Assembly (NCBI GenBank): GCA_946545145.1
Contig: CAMNNG010000072.1
Coordinates: 1-5,947 of the forward strand
Direction: 5' to 3'
DNA length: 5,947 nt
Source: an uncultured Bacillota bacterium
GTDB lineage: Bacteria > Bacillota > Clostridia > Peptostreptococcales > Anaerovoracaceae
A model generated the notes under the pieces. It saw only the letters and a list, made by a program, of their open reading frames with translations. It made no database searches and had not been told where the DNA came from. Within the stretch, counting starts at the first letter, position 1. The number at the start of each line of letters is the position of its first letter. Of the stretch, positions 1 to 5,912 are shown one piece after another. The translations under genes and the position numbers were made by a program.

Positions 1-8
1 ATCTCAGA

Positions 9-1553
9 TCATATGCTGAGCTCCATTTTGTCTTCCATGAAGATCCTCGGATCCATTTCTTTAAGATCCGGTGATACTTTTACTTCAAATCCGATCTGAT
101 CGAGTACTTCCTTTTCAAGATCTATCCCGGGAGCGATCTCCGTCAGGACCAGACCCTCATTGGTCAGTCTGAATACGGCTCTCTCGGTAATGTACATGAC
201 GTCCTGTCCGTTCACCAGTGCCTGCGGTCCGCTGAATGTGATCTGCTCCGCATCGGCAACGAGCTTTCTCTTTGTTCCTTCGTTCCGGATCGTTACCTTT
301 CCACCGGATATACTGACTTCGAGTCCTGAGGCGGTCAATGTGCCGGCGAATACGATCTTCTTCGTGCCTGTCGCTATATCCATGAATCCGCCCGGACCGA
401 CGACAGTGCCGAACTTCGACGCGTTGACGCTTCCGTCTCTGTCGACCTCGGCAAAGCCCAGTATCCCGATATCGAGTCCGCCGCCGTCGTACCATTCAGC
501 CTGGCTTACGGCCGTCGTCACGAAGTCAGGGTTGTAGCATGCTCCGAAGTCGATACCGCTCATTGGAAGGCCGCCGACATGACCGCATTCAACGGTCATC
601 GTTATCTCATCTGCAAAACCTTCTTCCGCGGCAACTGCTCCTACGACCTCCGGTATACCGGCGCCGAGGTTGATCACATCGCCCTTCTTCAGTTCCATCG
701 CGGCCCGGCGGGCTATTACTTTCCTGACATTGAGAGGAGCAGGAGCTATCTCTTCAAGTTCCACTCTCTCCCGCTGTGCCCATCCGGCGTTATATACAGT
801 AGAAGCCGTCTGAAGGTGCTTTTCTTCCGGCGCGATGACGGCGTAGTCCACCATCACTCCCGGTATCTGCACGCTTCTTGGATCGAGCTCACCCTCTTCA
901 GCGAGCCTCTTCACCTGCACGATGACGATGCCGCCGTTCTGCTTTGCGGCCCTGGCGTAGCTCATAGCGTCCATCAGCATGGCCTCGTCTTCCATCGTGA
1001 CGTTGCCCCTCGGATCGATGCTCGTTCCCCTCAGGATGGCGACATCGATAGGGAATTTCGGATAATAAAGATACTCTTCTCCGTCTATCTCCATCAGCCT
1101 TGCCGTATCCGTCTTCGTCACGGAATTGGCTCTTCCGCCCTCTATCCTCGGGTCGATGAAAGTTCCGAGTCCGATCTTGCTTATTATCCCCGGCTTTCCC
1201 GCGCCCATGTCTCTTACGAGCTGCGTGAGGCAGCCGAGCGGATAGATATTGCAGTATATCTCGCCTTCCGTTATCATCCTGCGAAGCCTCGGCGACCAGA
1301 GCATGTGACCTATCCTCGCGCCGCGGATGAGGCCGGGATGAGCGAACTTGTCGAGACCTGTACCATCAACCTTGAGACCGAGACCCGAAAACGATGTCAG
1401 CTCTATATCCCTGGGATGGCCCGTCTTTTCGAAGCGCTCTTCAATGGCCTCGAATACGTAGTCGCAGACCATGGCGTAGAGAAAGCCCGTCGTCCCTATA
1501 TTCGCTCCGTCTTTTATCAGTTCGGCAGCTTCAGCTGCTTCTATCAGTTTCAT
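9..1553 (-). CDS. Family I acyl-CoA:carboxylate CoA-transferase (Pct/YdiF type)
   Basis: This 514-residue protein has fused alpha and beta CoA-transferase domains, close in length to propionate CoA-transferase and YdiF (about 520-530). Such cytosolic enzymes move CoA between short-chain acids, usually with acetyl-CoA or acetate as partner, through a glutamyl-CoA thioester. Seen: the alpha-domain blocks GTFIDPRIEGG (130-140) and RGTSIDPRGNVTMEDEA (175-191); the beta domain opens with NLGAGIPEVV (295-304). The likely catalytic glutamate is E322 in TVECGHVGG, matching Glu324 of clostridial Pct as I recall it. The C-terminus EIAPGIDLEKEVLDQIGF is typical of the group. The acid used is unknown. 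In this setting it may activate the mutase substrate or release the product as free acid. AAAGGG lies 8 nt before the ATG, 17 nt after the NUDIX stop. The gene is complete and ends TGA near the window edge. Confidence -1.
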   Translation of the reverse strand: MKLIEAAEAAELIKDGANIGTTGFLYAMVCDYVFEAIEERFEKTGHPRDIELTSFSGLGLKVDGTGLDKFAHPGLIRGARIGHMLWSPRLRRMITEGEIYCNIYPLGCLTQLVRDMGAGKPGIISKIGLGTFIDPRIEGGRANSVTKTDTARLMEIDGEEYLYYPKFPIDVAILRGTSIDPRGNVTMEDEAMLMDAMSYARAAKQNGGIVIVQVKRLAEEGELDPRSVQIPGVMVDYAVIAPEEKHLQTASTVYNAGWAQRERVELEEIAPAPLNVRKVIARRAAMELKKGDVINLGAGIPEVVGAVAAEEGFADEITMTVECGHVGGLPMSGIDFGACYNPDFVTTAVSQAEWYDGGGLDIGILGFAEVDRDGSVNASKFGTVVGPGGFMDIATGTKKIVFAGTLTASGLEVSISGGKVTIRNEGTKRKLVADAEQITFSGPQALVNGQDVMYITERAVFRLTNEGLVLTEIAPGIDLEKEVLDQIGFEVKVSPDLKEMDPRIFMEDKMELSI

Positions 1554-1570
1554 TGATTTTGCCCTTTCTG

Positions 1571-2095
1571 TTACTCTTCCTCAAAGAATTCGACCGTCGT
1601 CTTTTCGAACGGCACGCCGAAGTCCCATCCGTATTTGCGGTACTGCCCGATGATGTGAAGATCTGCCTGGAAAGCCATATCAGGAAGATCATCAAGATCG
1701 AACCATCCGGTGTCCACTATATCATCCCCTGCCCTCGTATCGGGTCCTGCAGGCATTGCAAGGATGACGACAACAAGAGAAGTATACCACTTCTTTCCCA
1801 GCCTTTCTGCTTCTTCTTTTCCGTAATAGCGCTCTGCAGGAAAATGGTTGCTCGTCACGTTGACTATGCTTACCGGCTCGATCTCGATGCCGGTCTCCTC
1901 CATGACCTCGCGCTTTGCTGCCTCTTCTATCGTCTCGGTACCTTCTATGTATCCGCACGGCAGGCACCACTTTCCCGGTTTTATCTCGCTGTTTCCCCGA
2001 AGACCAAGCAAAACTCTATCCTCATCGTCTATGATGAGGATAGAAACGCAGGGGTCGGGATTATCATACTGTTTCACTATATTTCCCTCTGCCAT
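1571..2095 (-). CDS. NUDIX hydrolase
   Basis: This 174-residue NUDIX protein has a perfect catalytic box, GX5EX7REVXEEXGI, at residues 48-70. The divalent-metal ligands of the REVMEE segment are intact, so it should hydrolyse a nucleoside diphosphate linked to another group. The N-terminal part (NPDP at 12-15, LLGLRG, KPGKWCLPCGY) resembles the broad ADP-ribose/NADH pyrophosphatase-like group. The usual PGG before the box is PCG here. The CoA-pyrophosphatase signature of the NudL type was not seen. The substrate cannot be read from the sequence. It lies 12 nt after the adenosyltransferase and 17 nt before the CoA-transferase, so it is co-transcribed with cofactor and acyl-CoA genes; a housekeeping role on CoA, FAD, NAD or ATP by-products is possible but unproven. 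The start is supported by TAAGGA six nt upstream; the stop is TAA. Confidence -1.
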   Translation of the reverse strand: MAEGNIVKQYDNPDPCVSILIIDDEDRVLLGLRGNSEIKPGKWCLPCGYIEGTETIEEAAKREVMEETGIEIEPVSIVNVTSNHFPAERYYGKEEAERLGKKWYTSLVVVILAMPAGPDTRAGDDIVDTGWFDLDDLPDMAFQADLHIIGQYRKYGWDFGVPFEKTTVEFFEEE

Positions 2096-2107
2096 TTGTT
2101 TTCCTTA

Positions 2108-2710
2108 CTAATTCTCAACGCCCTTCCTGGACGTGATGCCTTTTGAAGCGAAGTAGTGTTTTACTTCCTTCATCTCAGTAACAAGATCAGCGGCCTCGAT
2201 GATCTCTGGCGGAGCCATCCTTCCTGTGAGGATTACCTCTGTCTTCTTCGCTTTGTTTCTTATCCATTCCAGGACAGTCTCGCTCGAGATCAGTTCGAAG
2301 TACATCGCGCAGTTGATCTCGTCGAGGACAACCATATCATACTCACCGGATGCCATCGCCGCTGCAGCCCTCTCGAATCCGTCGGCCACCATGTCGACGT
2401 AGATCTGAGGCGGCTCGCCCGGCGGGAAGACCACGATGCCGTCGCCGTAGGAAGCGAGATCCTCTTCGGATATCGTTCCTTCTTTTGCGACGAAGAACGG
2501 CTTTCCGATCGCTTCCCAGATGAGGTCCGGAGCCATATTCTTCAGTATCTTCTGCTCGCTGTAAGCCTGGCCCTTCATGAACTGCATGAAGAGGACCTTT
2601 CCGCCGGCTCCGACCATCCTCATGGCTATGCCGATGGCCGCAGTCGTCTTGCCCTTGCCGCTTCCTGTATATACGTGTACGAATCCTTCGTATCCTTCTT
2701 CTCTTTCCAT
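2108..2710 (-). CDS. cobO: Cob(I)alamin adenosyltransferase, CobA/CobO/BtuR family
   Basis: This 200-residue protein transfers the 5'-deoxyadenosyl group of ATP to cob(I)alamin, making the cofactor the mutase needs. It is of the CobA/CobO/BtuR type, not the PduO type commonly linked to methylmalonyl-CoA mutase. Seen: the P-loop G16-S-G-K-G-K-T-T23 in YTGSGKGKTTAA, QFMKG (43-47), the Walker B-like VLDEIN (128-133), LTGRMAP (161-167), ADLVTEM (174-180), KH (184-185) and a normal tail ending KGVEN. Compared with Salmonella CobA as I recall it, the stretch between the central FF (72-73) and VLDE is about 22 residues longer and includes the Pro/Gly-rich VVFPPGEPPQ (93-102). A GGAA ribosome site precedes the ATG. 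A probable terminator hairpin separates it from meaB. It ends TAG, followed at once by TAAGGA, which serves as the ribosome site of the next gene 12 nt on. Confidence -1.
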   Translation of the reverse strand: MEREEGYEGFVHVYTGSGKGKTTAAIGIAMRMVGAGGKVLFMQFMKGQAYSEQKILKNMAPDLIWEAIGKPFFVAKEGTISEEDLASYGDGIVVFPPGEPPQIYVDMVADGFERAAAAMASGEYDMVVLDEINCAMYFELISSETVLEWIRNKAKKTEVILTGRMAPPEIIEAADLVTEMKEVKHYFASKGITSRKGVEN

Positions 2711-2733
2711 GATCTTTCCTTCTTTCGTGTGTC

Positions 2734-2768
2734 AAAAGAGCAGACGCCTGAGGACACGGCGCCTGCTC
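2734..2768 (-). terminator. Probable intrinsic terminator or attenuator after meaB
   Basis: On the minus strand GAGCAGGCGCC (2768-2758) pairs with GGCGTCTGCTC (2748-2738). This gives an 11-bp stem containing one G-U pair, with a 9-nt loop (2757-2749), followed directly by TTTT (2737-2734). It begins 17 nt after the meaB stop. The T run is short, so read-through into the adenosyltransferase gene is likely. Only 23 nt lie between the T run and the next start, too little for a complete promoter downstream of the hairpin. Confidence -1.
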
Positions 2769-2769
2769 C

Positions 2770-2799
2770 ATAATACCTTATGTCGCTACTTGATATCTA
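2770..2799 (-). promoter_or_regulatory. Weak candidate promoter ahead of the adenosyltransferase gene
   Basis: On the minus strand TATTAT (2775-2770) resembles a -10 box (5 of 6). TAGATA (2799-2794) resembles a -35 box (4 of 6) at an 18-nt spacing. Transcription would start inside the 5' arm of the terminator hairpin, so the new transcript could not form it. Matches of this quality occur by chance, so this is only a candidate. Confidence -1.
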
Positions 2800-3718
2800 C
2801 TTTTTCATCGATCATCTGAGCCGCTCTGAACGGAGTCATCTTCCTTTCAAGAACAGCTTCCGCAAGAGTCTCAACGTCGCCGTCGATCCTTTCCATGATC
2901 CTGTCCATAGCCTGCGATCTGATCTCGTGGCGCACCCTTGCAGCTTCCTTCTGCGCACGCTTTCCGAGCTGGCGGTTTCCGACGTCGATCAGAGCGTCGA
3001 CCATCTCAGGTATGCCCTTTCCTGTCGTGGCTATAGTCGTCATCAGAAGAGGTCTGATCTCCTCAGGGATGCTGAGGAGCTGCTCCTTCATCTGGTTGTA
3101 GTAAGCCTGCGCGTCAGGCTTGTCAGCCTTGTTGATGACGAATATGTCCGCGATCTCCTGCATGCCGGCCTTCGCGATCTGGACGCTGTCGCCGAATCCC
3201 GGAACTACCGTGACTACCGTGACATCGACGAAGTTCGTTATCTCCGTCTCGTCCTGACCGATGCCGAGGCTCTCGATGAGGATCACGTCGAAATCGAAGT
3301 TCTTGAAGAGGTAGAGCGCGTTCTTCGTGCCTTCGGAGATTCCGCCCATAGCGCCGCGGCTTCCGAAGCTCCTGATGTAAACTCCGTCATCCGAGCTGTG
3401 CTTGAACATGCGGATCCTGTCGCCGAGGAAAGCTCCGCCCGTATACGGCGAGCTCGGGTCGACGGCCATGACGCCCACCTTCATACCGCGCTTTCTGAAC
3501 TCTTCGATTATCTTGTCGACCGATGTGGACTTGCCTGCGCCGCCCGGACCGGTGATGCCGATCAGAAGAGCGTTGTCGTTCATGTTTTTGTAAGCGTGCT
3601 CGAGCACGAGCTCCATTCCGTCTTCATGGTTCTCGACGATCGATATCGCTCTGGACAAAGCTCTCTTCTGCTTCTTCTTCAGTCCTTCGAGAGCTTCATT
3701 TATCCTTTTTTCATCCAT
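2786..3718 (-). CDS. meaB: MeaB/ArgK-type GTPase, mutase chaperone
   Basis: This 310-residue G3E-family P-loop GTPase belongs to the MeaB/MMAA/ArgK group. Those proteins bind the cognate B12 mutase, gate transfer of adenosylcobalamin to it and help eject damaged cofactor, using GTP hydrolysis. Seen: Walker A G57-P-G-G-A-G-K63-S-T65; the MeaB-typical VDPSSPYTGGAFLGDRIRM block (86-104); ESLGIGQDE (149-157) in the place of the usual ETVGVGQSE; PGFGDSVQ..KAG (173-185); and the guanine-specificity motif N196-K-A-D199. The C-terminal helices expected for dimerisation are present, and the length is normal. The ATG lies 2 nt after the small-subunit stop, with GGGGAT about 9 nt upstream inside that gene, so coupled translation is likely. 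Adjacency to a split mutase is the classic context. The old ArgK label (arginine transport kinase) is not appropriate here. The stop is TAG. Confidence -1.
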   Translation of the reverse strand: MDEKRINEALEGLKKKQKRALSRAISIVENHEDGMELVLEHAYKNMNDNALLIGITGPGGAGKSTSVDKIIEEFRKRGMKVGVMAVDPSSPYTGGAFLGDRIRMFKHSSDDGVYIRSFGSRGAMGGISEGTKNALYLFKNFDFDVILIESLGIGQDETEITNFVDVTVVTVVPGFGDSVQIAKAGMQEIADIFVINKADKPDAQAYYNQMKEQLLSIPEEIRPLLMTTIATTGKGIPEMVDALIDVGNRQLGKRAQKEAARVRHEIRSQAMDRIMERIDGDVETLAEAVLERKMTPFRAAQMIDEKVDIK

Positions 3719-3720
3719 TG

Positions 3721-4122
3721 TTATTCGATCCCCATTACTTCCTTGATAGCGTCAACACTTGCCTGTACAGGTGAACCTGTTCCCATTACGGCGAAGAGGC
3801 CCATGTCGTAGAGATCTTTTTCGTCCTGATCGCTCAGAAGTCCGCCGCACATCATCTTGATGTCGTCGACTCCCTCAGCTTTCAGAGCCGCAAGGATCTT
3901 CCTGCAGATGATGACGAGGCTTCCCGAAAGGTCGGATACAGCTATGATATCGACGTCCTCGTCGATGGCAGCTTTAGCAACGCCCTCTTCAGACTGATAT
4001 CTTCCTGTGTAGATGACTTCGAATCCTGCATCACGGAATACGTTCAGCATCGTCAGCGCGCCTCTTTCGTGGATGTCGCATCCGCATTTAGCTATCATTA
4101 CTTTTACTTTTCTATCGCTCAT
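3721..4122 (-). CDS. B12-binding small subunit of the mutase
   Basis: This 133-residue protein is a stand-alone cobalamin-binding Rossmann-like domain and should pair with the upstream catalytic subunit. Seen: the base-off/His-on signature DxHxxG as D16-I-H18-E-R-G21, where His18 would be the lower axial cobalt ligand; S63-D-L65, the SxL motif that holds the dimethylbenzimidazole tail; and G93-G94. Lys12 occupies the position of the MutB Lys604 in the Lys-Asp-His set (K604/D608/H610 correspond to K12/D16/H18). The domain is complete and looks functional. It resembles HcmB/IcmB-type subunits (about 135 residues) rather than a fused MutB C-terminus. A GGAAG ribosome site lies upstream of the ATG, and the TAA stop is 2 nt before meaB, so the two are probably translationally coupled. 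Other corrinoid proteins (glutamate mutase S subunit, methyltransferase corrinoid proteins) share the motif, but the neighbours favour the mutase role. Confidence -1.
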   Translation of the reverse strand: MSDRKVKVMIAKCGCDIHERGALTMLNVFRDAGFEVIYTGRYQSEEGVAKAAIDEDVDIIAVSDLSGSLVIICRKILAALKAEGVDDIKMMCGGLLSDQDEKDLYDMGLFAVMGTGSPVQASVDAIKEVMGIE

Positions 4123-4153
4123 TTTTCTTCTTCCTTTTTCTTATCATTTCTGC

Positions 4154-4177
4154 CCGGCGCGGCCGGAGCCCCGCCGG
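4154..4177 (-). other. GC-rich intercistronic hairpin with cUCCGg tetraloop
   Basis: The gap between the two mutase subunit genes holds an inverted repeat. On the transcribed (minus) strand the arms are CCGGCG and CGCCGG (6 bp), then one G-G mismatch, then GGC/GCC (3 bp) closing on the loop TCCG. A C(UNCG)G tetraloop is among the most stable RNA loops. No run of T follows in the transcript, which continues GCAGAAATGATAAG, so it is unlikely to be an intrinsic terminator. More likely it protects or processes the mRNA, or tunes the large-to-small subunit ratio; that role is inference. The rest of the 107-nt gap (4123-4229) shows only the small-subunit ribosome site and a short direct repeat. Confidence -1.
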
Positions 4178-4205
4178 AATCATATACCAATATTATCTGC
4201 AGCTT

Positions 4206-4234
4206 TCTGCTTACTGACTCACAATCTGCTTACT
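4206..4234 (-). repeat. 10-bp direct repeat across the mutase stop codon
   Basis: AGTAAGCAGA occurs twice on the minus strand (4234-4225 and 4215-4206), 19 nt apart start to start. The first copy includes the TAA stop of the mutase gene. It may be the trace of a small tandem duplication at the 3' end of the gene; no function is evident. Confidence -1.
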
Positions 4235-5912
4235 CTACTCCCAGAGCGTCAACGATGTAGTCAGGCGTCTCGATCATCGAGAACGGATCGTATCCCAGGC
4301 CGTAAGCCATACGGATGATGCCTACCATCTCACCCATCGTCATGCCGTCGCCGACAGCGTCGATGATGGCTTCGGATACGTTCTCCTTGGCCTTGGCGAC
4401 ATCGTAGAGAGTCTTGAACTTAGGTCCGAGGACGCTGTAGTCTCTGCTCTTCTTGAACTCGATGACTTCCTTGATGCGGTTCTCTCTGTCCTCTTCAGTC
4501 GGAGGCATGTAAGCGCAGTTCGAGATGGCGTTGTTGATCGGGCCTTCTTCACCCTGGAAGGAGTTGACGCCGATGATCAGTCTCTCGCCGTTTTCCTTTT
4601 CGTGCTGTACTCTCAGGCGGTTTTCTTCCATTACGTAGTTCAGCCATCCGGACTCGAGGCACTCGTAGATGCCGCCGCGCTCTTCGATCTCATCGAGATA
4701 CTTGTAGACTTCCTCGACGATGTAGTTCGTCAGAGCCTCTACATAGTACGAGCCGCCAAGCGGGTCAGCAACCAGCGGGATGCCCGCTTCGTGCGTGATG
4801 ATGTGCTGTGTGTCGAGGTTGAACATACGGGCTTCTTCCGACGGAAGGCCGATGGCTTCGTCGAAGCTGGAAGCATCCAGAGAGTTGACTCCGCCAAGTA
4901 CGCTGGCCATGATCTCCATCGTGATCCTGGAAGCGTTGTTCAGCGGCTTCTGCTTCTGCAGTGACAGACCGGAAGTTCTGATACCGATCTTGAGGAGCTG
5001 GGCTCTCTTCGTCTTCGCGCCGAATCTGTTCCTTGCCACCTCAGCCCAGAGCCTTCTTGCAGCTCTGAATTTGCAGATCGTCTCGAAGAAGTCGATCTCT
5101 GAGTCAAGCGCCACGACTACAGGACCGTAATCATCGATCGTCTTTCCCCTCTTCTCGAGGTCGGCTATGATGGCAGACTGTACAGCGATGACTTCGCCGA
5201 CTTCCTGAATGATCGGCATTCCTGCCTGCTGCGGGTCTACTCCGTTCGGAGCAGCTGCCTTCCACTTCGGCGTATTGTCTATTGTGTATTCAACGTGGTC
5301 GATGCAGATCTGACGGTTGATCTCTGTCGGCCAGTCAGGCGAACCGTAAACGAGGATCGCTCTGATCGGGTCGCAGATGCCGTTTCCGCGAAGCTTCGTC
5401 GGATCGAGACCTTCTCTTCTCATCTTGGAGACGAGGCACGCGTGGCTGTAGATCGAACTTGATACGTTGGAGTGAGCGAGCTCATAAGTTACTCCTTCAA
5501 GCGGCAGGCCTTCGAGCATCTTGTCGAATACCGGCATGCCGTATACAGCAACGCCGCCGCACATCATGCTGTTGTAAGCAGCCGGATGATCCGGGTCGAT
5601 ACCTGACTGTGTCGGCAGGTCAGCCAGCAGGCGAAGGTCGTTGAGACCGTTCTTGATGTACGACTTGAAGGCCGCATTCGTCTCTTCCGGCGTCGCGTAA
5701 CTTACGATGAAGCTCTTCAGCCACAGGCGGTCTCTGTACATGTTCTCATAAAGACCTCTTGTGAACGGGAACTGTCCCGGATCGCCGATCTTCTGATCAT
5801 AATCGATGTCTGCAACATCTTCGGGTGTATACCTTGGCTTCACCTTGATGTTGCTCTGGGTCATGTCGCGAACCAGACCGTCCTTGTCTCTTTCCAGTTT
5901 TATCTCGCTCAT
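4230..5912 (-). CDS. Divergent methylmalonyl-CoA mutase-superfamily catalytic subunit (substrate unknown)
   Basis: This 560-residue protein is the catalytic TIM-barrel subunit of an adenosylcobalamin-dependent carbon-skeleton mutase. It lacks a B12 domain, and its length fits stand-alone large subunits such as IcmA/HcmA (about 560). Seen: a typical N-terminal segment (YTPEDV at 28-33, PFTRGLY at 49-55), DLPTQSGIDPDHP (98-110), FRAARRLWA (282-290), then DEAIGLP, DTQ..I..HE.GI and DPLGGSYYVEALT towards the C-terminus. An alignment by eye to Propionibacterium MutB puts Ile69 at Tyr89, Ile179 at Gln197, Tyr189 at Arg207, Asp226 at His244 and Val225 at Tyr243. RxHxQTSG reads KIGIRTSG (308-315). 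It is therefore unlikely to be a methylmalonyl-CoA mutase. The Ile/Tyr pair also differs from isobutyryl-CoA mutase (Phe/Gln), and the Asp117 of 2-hydroxyisobutyryl-CoA mutase is Leu96 here. The start is supported by AGGAG 10 nt upstream (5923-5927); the stop is TAA. Superfamily membership is secure, the substrate is not. Confidence -1.
   Translation of the reverse strand: MSEIKLERDKDGLVRDMTQSNIKVKPRYTPEDVADIDYDQKIGDPGQFPFTRGLYENMYRDRLWLKSFIVSYATPEETNAAFKSYIKNGLNDLRLLADLPTQSGIDPDHPAAYNSMMCGGVAVYGMPVFDKMLEGLPLEGVTYELAHSNVSSSIYSHACLVSKMRREGLDPTKLRGNGICDPIRAILVYGSPDWPTEINRQICIDHVEYTIDNTPKWKAAAPNGVDPQQAGMPIIQEVGEVIAVQSAIIADLEKRGKTIDDYGPVVVALDSEIDFFETICKFRAARRLWAEVARNRFGAKTKRAQLLKIGIRTSGLSLQKQKPLNNASRITMEIMASVLGGVNSLDASSFDEAIGLPSEEARMFNLDTQHIITHEAGIPLVADPLGGSYYVEALTNYIVEEVYKYLDEIEERGGIYECLESGWLNYVMEENRLRVQHEKENGERLIIGVNSFQGEEGPINNAISNCAYMPPTEEDRENRIKEVIEFKKSRDYSVLGPKFKTLYDVAKAKENVSEAIIDAVGDGMTMGEMVGIIRMAYGLGYDPFSMIETPDYIVDALGVE

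Noticed and set aside
579..1556. A 325-codon open frame on the plus strand opposite the CoA-transferase gene
   Set aside because: It is the antisense of a gene with clear catalytic motifs; the product has no known motif and unusual composition.
1571..2095. CoA pyrophosphatase (NudL type) as the NUDIX function
   Set aside because: Attractive beside a CoA-transferase, but the family's extra CoA-recognition signature ahead of the NUDIX box was not seen.
2780..3811. A 343-codon open frame on the plus strand opposite meaB and the small-subunit gene
   Set aside because: It mirrors the real minus-strand genes, gives an Arg/His/Leu-rich protein with no recognisable domain, and crosses a gene junction; it is a shadow frame caused by codon bias.
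4154..4177. Intrinsic terminator between the mutase subunits
   Set aside because: No T run follows the hairpin on either strand, and termination here would cut the enzyme's own second subunit off.
4230..5912. Annotation as methylmalonyl-CoA mutase or 2-hydroxyisobutyryl-CoA mutase
   Set aside because: The Arg207 that binds the methylmalonyl carboxylate is Tyr189. Ile69 matches the HcmA Ile90, but Asp117 is Leu96 and the Gln208 equivalent is Tyr189, so neither name is supported.
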